Shown in pieces: positions 11,941 to 23,187 of a stretch of DNA of 64,000 nucleotides. The position numbers and the translations under genes are program-made. Source of the DNA: Sycobia sp. Sy_11 (lineage: Eukaryota; Arthropoda; Insecta; Hymenoptera; Epichrysomallidae); NCBI GenBank assembly GCA_018907035.1, contig JACCIC010000279.1, forward strand, positions 372,001 through 436,000, given 5' to 3'. The notes beneath the pieces were generated by a model, which made no database searches, was not told the DNA's origin, and was given only the letters and a program-made list of their open reading frames with translations. Position 1 is the stretch's first letter. The number at the start of each line of letters is the position of its first letter.

Positions 11941-12357
11941 TCTTCTATTAGGTAAGGTTGTTGTGGACAATCAGACTGCACTTTACTAACAAAGAATTTT
12001 TTCAGCTAATATTTTATTTTCAGATTAGTCTACAGGGGTGAATGTAAACAAGGACAGTCTGACTGTCATTATAATTTTAATTTAATTTTTAATTTAATTT
12101 TTATTTTTAATTTTTATTTTATTTTTTTATTTATTTTTATTTTTATTTTTTATTTTTTTATTTTTATTTTTATTTTATTTTTAGATTGAATTAATCGGAC
12201 TGTAAGACCAATAAAAAAATATTTATTAATTTGTATATGGGCAGTCGACATAAGTACAATTCAATTGTTTTAAAAAAAAATTATTCAGTATCAAGCACTT
12301 ACAAGCAACGACGATCGTTATAGTATTTTTTTCTCTATTGTCTCACCCACTAATATA

Positions 12358-12985
12358 AGGGCGCTTCAATAAGTGTTTGAAGACACAGGACCTTCTTTAG
12401 GGTAGCTGGTGTTATGATCGTGTACTGGCATCTATCAAACGACGACAAAATAAATTTAAAATATTAATAAACAAATATTTTACATGATAAGTTGGCTATG
12501 AAAAAATTATTCGGTCGATCGATGCGCGATTGCTCACGGTAGGGAGCGGCTGTTAAATTCAACAGTGTTTGGAACAATTTAAGCGAGATTCAAAGGACTT
12601 TTTGCATCAAGTTGTCACCGTTGATAAAACCTGGAGTCATCATTACAACCAGAAACTTAGCAACACTTCAAATAGGCAAAGACAGTCCCATCCGCCAGAA
12701 AGGTCATGGCATTGATTTTTTGGGATGCAAAGGGCGTTTTAGATGATGGGTGTTTAGAAAAAAGAACGATCACTGGACAATACTACCCAAAGGAGGAAGT
12801 CATCGCCGAGATAGAGGCGTCTTTTGGAGAGTCCGAAAAATCCTTTTTTTGGAGGATTGAAAAGATGGTCAAAACTTTGGCAGAACTGTATCTGTCTAAA
12901 AGGAGACTACGTTGAAGAATAAAAAAAAGTCTTTTGAAAAAATAGTATCTTCATTTCTAATACGGGTCTTATTGAACCACCCTCG
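12358..12985 (+). mobile_element. mariner deletion derivative (628 bp)
   Basis: Terminal inverted repeats are visible: the left end reads AGGGCGCTTCAATAAG, and the right end, read on the minus strand, is CGAGGGTGGTTCAATAAG. TA flanks follow (12356-12357 and 12986-12987). The interior holds only scraps of transposase: CLEQFKRDSKDFLHQVVTVDKTW around the first catalytic Asp, and the C-terminal tail (12706-12915, ending LYLSKRRLR). More than half of a full element is missing, and the remaining frames contain stops. Confidence 0.85.
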
Positions 12986-12989
12986 TACA

Positions 12990-13560
12990 TAGATCATATA
13001 ACAATCATAGCAGCATCTTAAAGTAAACTTAGACTAGCATATATAGACGGTGAAAAAAATCGTAAATTTAAACTGTCGAATATTTCAAAGCAATGATTTT
13101 ATAAGAAAATCCTCCGAGACTGTAGAACTATATTTGTCTACCTTACTTAACTTACGCACAGCATGGATCAGCAACGAATGACCGACGCCATGTAGGAGCA
13201 CGCGAAAAACCAAGAAAAATGGGTTTTCGAAATAAATCATTGGGATATCTCCCAGGACTATGGACGCTACCACAAGGTCATAGCATGGGCCTGGCTGGGA
13301 ATATTGAAATTTCCCCAGTTACGATAAACGGATGGTTATATCTACCAGGCTTATGGCCATACCCTCACCCAGCCATGTTACAACAGTACACGACAGCGTA
13401 CTCTGGCATGCCCAAGCTATCGCCAGAAGTTATACCAGCACTCACTGAAACCCAACTGATGACCTCGAACAGATCATTCGAAAATACGTATTTAAAATAG
13501 ACGCGCACCGTACAATTATTAAGACAATGGAGAATTTGACTAAAATAAAGCTGTCACTTA
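12990..13560. other. intermediate region, no gene assigned
   Basis: A 93-codon frame at 13219-13500 (plus) contains a repeated motif LPGLW (YLPGLWTLP and YLPGLWPYP). It precedes the Gypsy pol remnant and might be part of the same old element, but I recognise no domain. Confidence 0.35.
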
Positions 13561-13579
13561 TCAAATTGTTAAAGAAAAA

Positions 13580-15270
13580 TGTCAAATGGTATTGGGGACA
13601 ATTTTGACTTTTGACAAGCTTAAAGTTCTACTGACGCAAGCACCACTCTTAGCGCACCCTATACAAAACAAACCATACGTCCTGCAGACGGGCACAAGTA
13701 ACTACGTCCTAGGGATGGTGTTGAGCCTAACCCACTAAGGTAACGAACACCCGAGGAGGAGATTGACTTAGTAGTATCTGGCCGTCCTGTGGGCCGTGGA
13801 AAAATTCCGCAAATACTTGCTAGGCGAGAAATTTCCGGTCATCAAAGACCATAGCAGCTTGAAGTGGCTACTTACACATAATAATCCGACAGGCCGCCTA
13901 GGAAGGTGGGGAACTACGCTACAACTGTAGAATATGGAAATCATCCACCAGAAAAGAGCTCTACACCATGTGCCAAATGCCCTTTCTAAGCCACCCTCTC
14001 CGACAGCTGAAACTCCTACCACCGCCCTGACCACTATCGAGCGAGACAAATGGTACGATGGTAAAACTAGATAAATCTAAGAATGGCTGGAGAAATATCC
14101 TAACTGAATAATAATAAATTGTAAAATCTATAAGTATCGACCAGACCTAGAAAACAGTCAAGACAACTGGAAACTAGTAGTACGTCTAGGATTTCGAGAA
14201 CAAGTGCTTCGGAAGTGCCCTGACAGACCAGCCTTAGGTCATTTCGGCACTGAAAAGACATTAAACAAAGTCTGCTAGTACTATTACTGTCTTGGAATGA
14301 GAAGGGATGTACATAAGTACGTCAAGCACTGCTCAATAAGAGTGTTCAATACGAGTGTCAAATATAGAAGGTATCGCAATGAGGGCCCACTGGATTATTG
14401 GCACAAAGAAACATAGAAGGGCCGTGAACCAGTGATACGGCGTACATAATGGGGCCCGTCCTGGCTAGCAAAGGGCAGTGCAAATATCTACTTGTCTTCC
14501 AGGACTTTTTTACCAAATATGTAGAAATACGGCCACTAAAAAAGGCCAATGGTCAAATAATCGCCAAAGTATTTGAAGAACAAATTATCTTCAAGTGGGA
14601 TTGCCCTAATACCCTGATAACTGACAATGGCACAGAATTTTCCAACATTTGGCTCAAGGGCAAGTTAGCCGAACTGGGAGTAGTACACCAATTAATTACA
14701 CCCTACTATACACAGACGAACCCAGTCGAATAGGTAAACCGAGTTATAAAAACCAAAAAAATAAAAAATGACTATAATGATTGGCATCACCATCTCCCAC
14801 AGTTGGCATTTGCAATTAACATCGCTGTGCACACAAGCATACAGACATCGCCGGTCTTCTTGAATTTTGGGCGTAACCCGCGCGAAATTCCGACGTACCG
14901 AAACACACAAGGAGCGGCACCGCCAAGACAGAATTTAACATCGACCGATTGGCTACTCGTATAAAAAGATTACCGGAAATACATATAATGGTGAGACAAC
15001 ATCTAAGCATTGCTAGCCAAAAACAGGCTAAATACTGTAACAAAGTGCGGAGGCTGGAGAACTTTAATGTAAATGACTGGGTGTGCAGATATAATTACAT
15101 CTTATGCTCAGGCCCAGACAAATGCGGCCAAGCTAGAGCTTAAATTTATAACACCGTGTCAAATCATAAGTAATATCTCCCCAGTAATTTTTGAAACAAG
15201 AGACCTGAACGATGGGAAAACGACTACAGTACATATGTCGAATTTGAAAAAAAATTTTACCAACTTAATG
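13580..15270 (+). pseudogene. Gypsy/Ty3 pol remnant (RNase H and integrase)
   Basis: Translation across stops gives a Gypsy pol order. First comes RNase H: FDKLKVLLTQAPLLAHP, then YVLQTGTSNYVLGMVLS (family DASxxAxGAVL), then YLAVLWAVEKFRKYLLGEKF and KDHSSLKWLL. Next are an integrase zinc-binding remnant (PALGHFGTEKTLNKV) and the integrase core at 14449-14733 (YLLVFQDFFTKYVEI, LITDNGTEFSN, YYTQTNPVE). The frame ends at a stop next to the family's VER, and a chromodomain-proximal tail follows (IFETRDLNDGKT). Multiple stops and frameshifts make it clearly dead. It belongs to a different Gypsy lineage from the 29-52 kb element. LTRs are not identified. Confidence 0.88.
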
Positions 15271-16679
15271 CCTCAAATTCTATTTCCTTTCTCACCAATA
15301 ACAACAACAAAAATGCAAGGCATCAGAAGAGACCGAGGATTACGGCAGTCGACAATGGTAGATCAGCCACGCTAACTAGGAGGGATACATATCCCGAAGA
15401 GTTATGCCTACGAGCAAGGAAAAATATGGAGATCAACCCCAACCAACGTAACAACACCGTGTGTACAAATACGTCCGGATACCCCAATACAATTGCGGAT
15501 GAACGGCAATTTGAACGAAGTGACGCGAGTTCTGAGAGAGCTGAAACAAGAGTAGACGAACCTCATCGAGTTCAACTCGGACGCGACGCAAGAGGTTGTA
15601 GAAGAGCTTGGGAGCGTGACAGGAGCAAGGCCTGTCGACTAAGTTCTTACTTGTACATAGACGTGCCTGCATCAGAAGATACCAATAAATTTCCTAGCCC
15701 CCCCCCCCACCGGAAATCTAGCACAGCAACAGTGCTTTGATCCCACTCAACTAATCCCTATCGCTGAAGTAGAAGTTAAAGAAAAAGAACAAGCTCGTCC
15801 ATAATACTACCATAACTCAACGTAAAACTACCACAACATCAACAGAAACAATAGAAGATACACAGAAATGTGACCATTCGGAAGGACATAAAACTTCCAC
15901 AATATCAGCGGAAGATATAGAAAATTACAAAGACGCTCGTAAAGAAGAAGTAGAGAAAAAATAAGAAAGAAGAGAAGAAAGACGAGAAGAAGGAGAAAAA
16001 TAAATAAATTGGATTTACAATTCATTTGCGAATAGGAATGAGGATCTCCGGGAAAATATCGCGGTGAATGGCAAGTTGGACAGCGATGTTTCCTATAAGA
16101 CGGAACCGTTCGAGGAGTCCCGCAAAAAGATAATCGTATAACGGACTCCATGGGACGTGATTCCTTATACATCCAGTAAACCTATCCGATGCATTTCCCA
16201 CCTACCGTATCGAACAAGCTCTAAAATCCGCCGGAAATCACCTAAAAAATAGCCTACAAAGGAGTCAGCTCCTCCAATTGTGTACGTGAGTACTCCTGAA
16301 GACGACGAGGTTCATCTATATCGCGGTGACCGTTTCGCATTCATGCGATCAGTTGCTACGTAAATGACTGTTCGTCGTAAAACTCTTCCAAAATCCCAAG
16401 CTGCTCAAAACATGGAAGAGAAAGAAAGGATTATAGTACCCTTGATGTACAAGATTCCCGATGATGATGGAGCCTGCAAAGATGAAGAGGTACTTCATAA
16501 GCCAACGGGCCCCGATAAATCTCGCCACCCGCAATAATTCCTACCACCTCGAATATAGAAATGATTTCAACACTTCCCAACACCTGAAGAGCGATTTGAA
16601 ACTACCCTTCTATGCATCGACGAGTCATCAAACGGGCCACAAGCGAGGAGCTATACTGTCAGCTCAGAAAATGCAAAAT

Positions 16680-16680
<1 letters not shown>
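15271..16680 (+). other. region after Gypsy remnant, broken coding-like sequence
   Basis: GC-richer than the AT spacers. Several short open stretches lie on the plus strand (15426-15740 and about 16255-16540, the latter with VYVSTPEDDEVHLYRGD and IIVPLMYKIPDDDGACKDEE). They read like a decayed protein but match no family I know. They could be the accessory ORF and LTR of the preceding Gypsy copy. A poly-C run sits at 15700-15709. Confidence 0.3.
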
Positions 16681-16717
<37 letters not shown>

Positions 16718-16721
16718 ACAA

Positions 16722-16766
<45 letters not shown>

Positions 16767-16825
16767 ACAATATATGTATATATATATATATATATATGTA
16801 TACAATATATGTATATATTATCACA
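16681..16825. repeat. compound (TA)n array with three TGTATACAATATATGTA blocks
   Basis: (TA)n tracts are interrupted three times by the same 17-bp block TGTATACAATATATGTA. This makes a higher-order repeat of roughly 45-70 bp. Overlapping short Tyr/Ile frames on both strands are artefacts. Confidence 0.9.
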
Positions 16826-16829
16826 ATAA

Positions 16830-17440
16830 TATATACCATTCTTAAAAACTATTTAAAGTAAATGATTTAAATTACTATCTGAAGTACTTATTTAAATTAT
16901 GGTACATATAAGATATAGTTTTCATATAACGCTGGGTGATCCTAGGGAAGGATATTCAGATAAAATATTGGGTGGTGGTATAAATATATTTATCGCTAAA
17001 TACACTTCATTTGGTCGGCCCGAGAGCAAATAGAGGTGGTGCCCGAGGAGAATAGCATTGACAATCTACTTTCCGTTCTTGGTCAGTTTCTCTTCTCTTT
17101 TTTTTGATTGATTATCCACGACACAGATTAGAGGAGTTACGAAAGCTTATTAAAGAATAACTACAAGAATTATTAGAACTTAGAAGAATAAGGAAAAAAA
17201 AATTTTTTGTTAAATTAAATTAAGATTTACTTGGAGAGACAAATCAATTCAAAATTAAGCTAATTATTTGGCGCGAATCAGCATAGAACGATCAGGGGGC
17301 AAAGTGACGCAATCGAAGAAATACCAGAGGTTGGTGCGACAAATGCTCACGGGTGATAGGGATATGGGACATCAGCTAAGGAACCTACATACGGAGAGTC
17401 AACAAATCCTAGCTAATAGGCTACGAGAATTACGCTGACT
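16830..17440. other. unassigned region, one coding-like stretch
   Basis: No known gene. From about 17295 to 17440 the plus strand is open with a polar translation (VTQSKKYQRLVRQMLTG, HTESQQILANRLREL) that leads into the mariner scrap. Its origin is unknown. Confidence 0.4.
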
Positions 17441-17447
17441 TGAATGT

Positions 17448-17791
17448 GACCGTACGGACACAAACGATGCAGAACTTTCGAGTAGGTCCTTGGAAGCCGT
17501 TACACCGGAAAATGTGAGTGAAGTGTAAAAATCGTAATGAAATATCGCAAAGGGAAGGTTCGTGAGATTTCAGAAATGACATAGATATCATCTGGAAGCC
17601 TATTCACAATCCTTCATGAAAAATTATTCATGAAAACGGTTTCTTCCAAGTGGTTGTCGCGATTGCTTTCAGTGAAACAATACAGCAATGAGTCGACCAT
17701 AAGAGAGCTATTTATCACTATTTACTCGCAAAAAAAGGATTTCCTGCGTCGATACGTGACCATGGATGAAATAACCCATTTCATTCAACCG
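17448..17791 (+). pseudogene. mariner transposase fragment
   Basis: The translation reads SLEAVTPENVSEV, then a stop, then IVMKYRKGKVREISEM...SSGSLFTILHEKL, WLSRLLSVKQ and FLRRYVTMDEITHFI. This is the second helix-turn-helix, linker and first catalytic box of a mariner transposase (family RRYVTVDETWIHH). Stops and frameshifts are present. Homology ends at about 17791, exactly where the unclassified 0.8-kb repeat begins. Confidence 0.75.
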
Positions 17792-17893
17792 ACTTATTTG
17801 TGTTGTACGCATACTTTGATTAAACATTTTGCTTTTTACAATTAACAGAATTATTTACATTTTTGAATTAATTATATATATTTATATGTATTA

Positions 17894-17944
<51 letters not shown>

Positions 17945-18595
17945 CGTACTGAATAATTATATATAAATTTGTAAAATTTATAAATATAAATTCTAATTCA
18001 TAATTAAGAAATAAAACTGATTATTAAGTGTACGTTTTGTAATAAAACTATTAAAATTCGATTTGAAATCTTCTTTAAAAAGTTTTTTCTTGAAATTCAA
18101 ATGTGTAATACCCAGCTAAACTTTTATACTAATACTTGTTATACACATACATGTATATGGGCGCGACCAGCATCGACCAGCTATTTGACGGGATTTGGTA
18201 AAAATGCGCGCAATCAGCTGCTTACTGAAGTAAACTCAATGAAACGATATCCCAGTAAATCACCAGTAGGTCAAAATACCGTACCTGACCGTTTCTTTCA
18301 ACTAATTACGTCAACGGTGGAAATCTGACAGTTTCATAACCGTTTATGACATTTACATGAGGAGTATAGGAAAATGCATTCCAGCATTGCCATATGTACT
18401 TACCGAATGCCTTTCGGAACAGACCTACGTTGAATATTTTTAAACACACACACATTATATATGTATAATATGCTGACATTTCTATTCAATAGAAAATATT
18501 AATATAGCTTCATGGAAAATCATATATGGATATTTAAAATAATAAAAAAATAAGTTATTTAGGTTGGAAGAAATATTACATTACATCAGTAATAA
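17792..18595 (+). repeat. unclassified ~0.8-kb repeat, copy A
   Basis: Nearly the whole segment is matched by the reverse complement of about 42107-42915. That includes ACTTATTTGTGTTGTACGCA at one end and GGAAGAAATATTACATTAC at the other, an internal (TA)n tract (17905-17940), and the 280-bp core described separately. No terminal inverted repeat, ORF or poly-A tail identifies the class. It may be a non-autonomous element. Confidence 0.85.
18149..18430 (+). repeat. 280-bp interspersed repeat core, copy 1
   Basis: Begins ATGTATATGGGCGCGACCAG and ends GCCTTTCGGAACAGACC. Four copies occur in the window (also 26893-27172, 42281-42545 on the minus strand, and 43127-43415). The frame at 18101-18328 is a chance reading. 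I see no tRNA-like promoter boxes, so I do not call it a SINE. Confidence 0.88.
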
Positions 18596-19130
18596 CAAAG
18601 ATGCATCTTCATTCCGTGTTTTACAGTCCGCTGAACAAGTTTATTGGTCGAAGTTGACCAGGCTCGCGTCAGGACCCAACCTGACCATATAAAACATTTA
18701 TTAATAAAAATGACATTTTCAAAATCTCTATCAATATTCTCATGCACCCAATCGTTTCGCTTTGTCACATGTTTTTCCGTCAACAGAGGCTTCTTCATTG
18801 TGTTGCATCATTTCAGACCATTAGTTCAAAGATGGTTTTGGATAGTTTCGCAGGATATACCTAAACGTTATGCCTTTCATTTTGCTTATCCTTGCCGCAC
18901 TGTTAAAGCAGGATTCTGCGAAAGCAGTTTCACTATTCTTACTTCATCTTTTTTGTGCACTTTTCCTATCGAGCCACGTTCTGCTAAATCATCGACATAT
19001 GTAGTCACTTTATATCGCTATACCGACTTCTGTAGAAATGCCTTCGACTTTCTCATATATTTAGTAGTCGCTTATTACGACATTTTGGAACCTTTTCGGT
19101 GGATGCAAAGAACACAGCCTCGTAGCGCGA
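18586..19130 (-). pseudogene. Tc1-like transposase fragment
   Basis: On the minus strand 18586-18798 gives KKPLLTEKHVTKRNDWVHEN, then IDRDFENVIFINKCFIWSG. This matches the linker and first catalytic box of Tc1-type transposases (family VIFTDE, here INK, so the Asp and Glu are lost). Upstream, to about 19130, broken frames give LGISCETIQNHL and related helix-turn-helix scraps. The 165-codon plus-strand frame over the same bases is a shadow. Only the N-terminal half remains. Confidence 0.75.
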
Positions 19131-19361
19131 CGCGTACTTAGCACTCATGACGTTTAACATGATTCTCTTTTAAAAGATCAACGACAACTGAATCTTTGTT
19201 GTCAATGCATCAACCAAAGCTTTCCTCTATCAGCTTGCGAAGAAATTAGAGGATATCTTTTATTACCTGTCAGTAAAATCAACGCTCTTACTTGACTGAC
19301 TGTACATGACTAGAAGTCGTATTATTCCTTTTCACAATATATTTAATTTCTAAATGAGCTA

Positions 19362-19957
19362 ACACATCTTTCAATAAGTCCCAAGACTAAAACAAACATA
19401 ATTTTTTTTCCAAAATTAATTTTTATCATCAATATAATCTCCTGTTAGAGTGATACAATCTTTCCAATGCCTTTCCAACTTTTCTATACCATGTTTAGAA
19501 AAAGATTTATCCTTTGCTTTAAAATAGGCTTCCGTTTTGGCAATAATCTCCTCATTCGAGCCAAAATTTCTCTCTCGGAGCATTTTTTTGAGATCAGCAA
19601 TGATTGGGAAGCAAATCAAAGCGCGACTCTATCATTTTTGCCATTGTTTTCATGGACTTGTGGCATGGGTCATTATCTTGGTGAAGAAGGATTTTTTCTT
19701 CTTCATGTACGATCGTTTTACTGCGATCTCCTCCTTTAAACGTACCAATAAGTTAATATAATAATCATTGTTGATCGATTTACCTTTTTCCAGGTAGTCA
19801 ATGAAAATTACGCCATGTGTACCCCAAAAAATAGACGCCATGACTTTCCCACCAGACTGCTACGTTTTTGGACGCTTTGAGCGGCTTTCACCAGCCACGC
19901 GCCACATAGATGATTGCTGATTCATCTCCGGATAAGTAAAATGATGTATCCATACGA
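19362..19957 (-). pseudogene. mariner transposase C-terminal half, truncated by the BEL LTR
   Basis: The element end with CACATCTTTCAATAAGTCCCA and a flanking TA lies at 19360-19383. Reading leftward on the minus strand, the transposase is recognisable from WIHHFTYPEMNQQSS (just after the first catalytic Asp) through MASIFWGTHGVIFIDYLEKGK (19650-19841) to DLKKMLRERNFGSNEEIIAKTEAYF (19416-19619). The second catalytic box is frameshifted. Homology stops at about 19958, where the truncated BEL LTR begins, so one deletion appears to have removed the ends of both elements. Confidence 0.85.
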
Positions 19958-20446
19958 TGTATACAGAACGCTGCACACGCGACGTTAATCGGATGCGCCT
20001 TTAGATAAAATAAATGACTTGAACTCTGAATGTTATAGTTTCACAAAGTTTATTAATTATATTTTACAATAAGAGTTGAGGACAACTGCTCCGCTCTACC
20101 GTTCGACGATAACTGATGTACACTCTGTTGTATCCAAAGCTCATTGAATACGTTCTTGCAAAAATGCTACATTCTGATAGGTTATATTTAATTACTAGGC
20201 ATACATATCTAGACTCCGCCTCTACAAGACGTGGAAGTTTGAAGGATCGTCTTGACCGTCGCAGCAAGGAGTTTTATGGCTCTACCTGAGCGAGAGACGT
20301 GCCTAATACGAAAACTTCCCCATTTTATTGAACTACATAATGAAAGTGTACATTAAGGTGACATAAAGTTGGGGAATTTTCTACATTAACACAATTCTTT
20401 TGTAAATCATCATTAGAAATATATTGCGTATATTTAACACTCAACA
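19958..20446 (-). repeat. BEL/Pao 3' LTR (truncated)
   Basis: Direct repeat of 26404-26892, with GCTGCACACGCGACGTTAAT at one end and TATTTAACACTCAACA at the other. Substitutions are visible (for example in the block after ACAATAAGAGTTGAGGAC). About 48 terminal bases of the LTR are absent here. The internal side is preceded on the minus strand by AAGGCGGGCGGTA, which would serve as the polypurine tract. Confidence 0.93.
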
Positions 20447-20757
20447 TACCGCCCGCCTTGAACGAACCTCGTTCAACATCAATCTTACAAGTTCAAAATT
20501 CTGAACGGCATCTAACTTCATTTTATATAAATGATATAGAATATTAAACAATATGATGTATATAACTAAGCTTCGGTTCCACTAAATCTTAAAACATACT
20601 CAAATACAGATATTACATACATTTGATAATGATGCGACATTTATCACACATACAATAATTGTTATTAGCTAAACAGATAGAAAAATATTATGAGTATAAA
20701 TATAAATATTATTAGTATAACGTTTATTTATTTAGTGTCTCTAGATCCATAGTGCAT

Positions 20758-21030
20758 TCACTCCATTGGAAGCGGAGAGACGTTGGTAATACTACATTTG
20801 TAGACCCCTGATAGAGTTTTCATTGAAACCACTCGCGTTGTGCCATCAGTGCCCGAAAAAGCTTCAACCACACGACCAAGCGGCCAACGGAGTGATGGAG
20901 TATTGTCCTCCTTTAATAGCACAAGTATGCCTATTTTAATTTCTTCCGGTTTCTTGAACTGCCATTTAGCACAAGTTGTCACTTGGTTGAAATATTCTTT
21001 AGACCATCGCTTCCAAAAATGCCCTTTCAT
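20758..21030 (-). pseudogene. BEL pol C-terminus (DUF5641)
   Basis: The 90-codon frame reads FWKRWSKEYFNQV, VLLKEDNTPSLRWPLGRVVE, GTDGTTRVVSMKT. This is the domain that follows the integrase core in BEL/Pao polyproteins, with its RWxxGRV core. It ends near the LTR as expected. It is separated from the integrase core by stops and frameshifts at 21031-21240. Confidence 0.9.
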
Positions 21031-21239
21031 GTACTGGATATGTTCCCAGATAGATAATCGATTTATAGGAGTGTTGGTATGGTCTACTTCTGGTAAGCTC
21101 GTGAAAGTTTCTCCGATTAAAAAGTGGGCTGGAGAAAGGGCTCGAAGGCCATTAGGATCTTGAATATAGGAGTGATAGGTCGGGAATTGAGGATAGCTTC
21201 AATTTCAATCGTATACGTATTCAACTCCTCATATGTAAA

Positions 21240-21930
21240 TCATTTTTCACCTACTACTCTATAATAATGGAATTTAAACGACTTGACCGCAGCCTCCCAT
21301 AACCCGCCGAAGTGAGGAGAACGCGGGGGCGAGAAGTTCCAAGTAATCCCTTTGCTTGCCAGAAAAGCCTTTACGATATCGTTATGTGCTTGTGATTTTA
21401 ATAATTTTTCAATTGCTTCAATTTCGTTTCGCGCTCCGACAAAATTTGTCGCATTATCTGAGTAAATATTAGCAGACAAACCTCGTCTCGCGAAAAACCG
21501 ACGCAAGCCAGCGATGAACGCTTCAGTCGTGAGATCTGAAATAAGCTCAATGTGAACGGCCCTCGTTGTGAAACACACAAATATGCAAGCATAAATTTTT
21601 ACCTTTACGCGATTCCTATGCTTTCTTTCTTTCACGTAAAACGGGCCACAGTAATCAAGCCCGGTGTTTAAAAAAGGCTGGTAAATCACCCATAATAAAC
21701 GAACACCTTTTTGGATTAATTTTAAAGCATGTCACGCAACCAAATAATTTTCTTTACTGAATTCTTGCCATTCAGCGGCCAATATCTTGCTCTCGCTGCA
21801 TGCAACGTGGACTGTATTCCACCATGCATATTAGCTTTATGGGCATCTCTAACAATCAACTCGGTAATATGATGACTTTTCGGTAAAAAAATTGGAAACT
21901 TTTCTGTATATAACAAACTAGAATTCATTA
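21240..21930 (-). pseudogene. BEL integrase
   Basis: The integrase inserts the cDNA. The N-terminal zinc-binding region (HHITELIVRDAHKANMHGG, 21722-21928) is followed, one frame over, by CFKINPKR with the last Cys. The core at 21240-21689 has LDYCGPFYV, YSDNATNFVGA and HFGGLWEAAVK, so all three DDE residues are present. Small frameshifts near 21690-21720 and a stop at 21240 break it from the rest of pol. Confidence 0.92.
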
Positions 21931-22128
21931 ATCTGCCTCCTACTCTTATTAACCTTGATCATCTATAAATGGATTTAATTTTTTAAGCGGACTATTTGGT
22001 TCTACGTTATTTGCTTTTACCTCCCTTTGCGTTGACTTTAAAACTATGAGCAGTGCCCTATCTATCTCGGCTACTGAAAGTTGACCTAAATATCGTTCTT
22101 TCCGATTTTGACAATTATGTTTAAAACG

Positions 22129-23187
22129 TCAAATATAAGCTATTACGCGTTTTAGTTTGTTGATTGTCGAAAATTTCGTTAACAATTCGAGTTTCTGTGT
22201 CGTTAAGTGAATTAATCGTGTAGAACGTATTTCAGGGACCGGTACGTTTTGTATTACTCTCTGTGGCCATGTTGACGTATCTTTAGAAAGCCATGCAGGC
22301 TCGCTTTTCCATGTACTATGGTTTTTGAATTCGACTGGAGACAATCCGCGTGAAAGAATATCCGCCGTATTATCGAAGGTAGGCACGTGTCTCCAAGACA
22401 TAGCATTTGTTATTTCTCTTATTTCCGAAACACGATTCGCGACGAAGGTTTTGAGTTGATACTGTTGCATACTAATCCATTGTAGCGTAATCGTAGAATC
22501 GGACCATAAAAAGATATCATTAAACTTGAGCGTCGTCGCATCTAAAACTGATTTTATTAATCTCGATAACAATAAAGCTGCGCACAATTCCAACTTCAGT
22601 AATGAAATCGTTTTAAGCGGCGCTACACGATTTTTCGAGCACAATAAATTAGTTTTAATAATTCCGTCTTTGTTAATTGAGCGAATATAAATACACGCCC
22701 CGTACGCTTTCTCACTTGAGTCACAGTAGCCATGTATTTCTACCCGAACCGCGTTTCGTATTACGACGTTTCTGGCGAACCGTATGTTATTCAGTTCTGA
22801 CAAATGATTCTTAAAATCCCGCCAATCTGTGTATATGTGTTTCGCAACCGATTCATCGCACTCAACGTGACTTTGCCAGAGCATTTGCATCAAAATTTTC
22901 GCCGATACAATTACAGGTCCAAGTAAGCCGATTGGATCGTAAAGCTGGGCAATATTTGATAAAATATTTCGCTTTGTGAATTTTTCCTCAAATTTATTAA
23001 CAAATATATATATTTCATCACTAACTCTATCCCACTGAATACCTAGCGGTTTCATTTCCGAACTCTCGGTTAATATATCTAGGTTTACTAAAGAATCAGG
23101 TAATTCGTGTGTTACCCATAAATCATTGGATACCCACTTACGCAAAGTGTAAGTGGGTATGCAAAGTGTACGCAAAGTGTAACGCAT
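22129..23187 (-). pseudogene. BEL pol: RT thumb and RNase H
   Basis: A 352-codon frame. From LRKWVSNDLWVTHELP it continues the reverse transcriptase, with KFEEKFTKRNILSNIAQLYDP typical of BEL. RNase H follows with GYCDSSEKAYGACIY, LKLELCAALLL and LWSDSTITLQWI (the Asp, Glu and Asp of its active site), then RHVPTFDNTADILSRG. Its first 15 or so codons derive from a small fold-back insertion (23130-23185) and not from the true RT, which puts this half in a different frame from the 23112-25556 ORF. A stop follows at 22126-22128. Confidence 0.93.

Larger units (their letters stand above)
10340..12245 (+). mobile_element. Penelope-like retroelement
   Basis: This copy contains a long coding region for reverse transcriptase plus GIY-YIG endonuclease (10340-11796). 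It is followed by a 3' non-coding region with a hammerhead motif, a T/A-rich low-complexity tract (12060-12181) and the end sequence GACTGTAAGACCAATAAAAAAATATTTATTA. The same end sequence recurs at 4.2, 41.5 and 57.3 kb, which supports it as the element's 3' terminus. Upstream, 10160-10330 is GC-richer and holds an 8-bp hairpin (GGGCGACG/CGTCGCCC, 10287-10308). Whether that belongs to the element is unclear. Confidence 0.88.

Noticed and set aside
18644..19141. 165-codon plus-strand ORF
   Set aside because: It is the antisense of a Tc1-like transposase fragment. The minus-strand reading has family motifs and this one has none.
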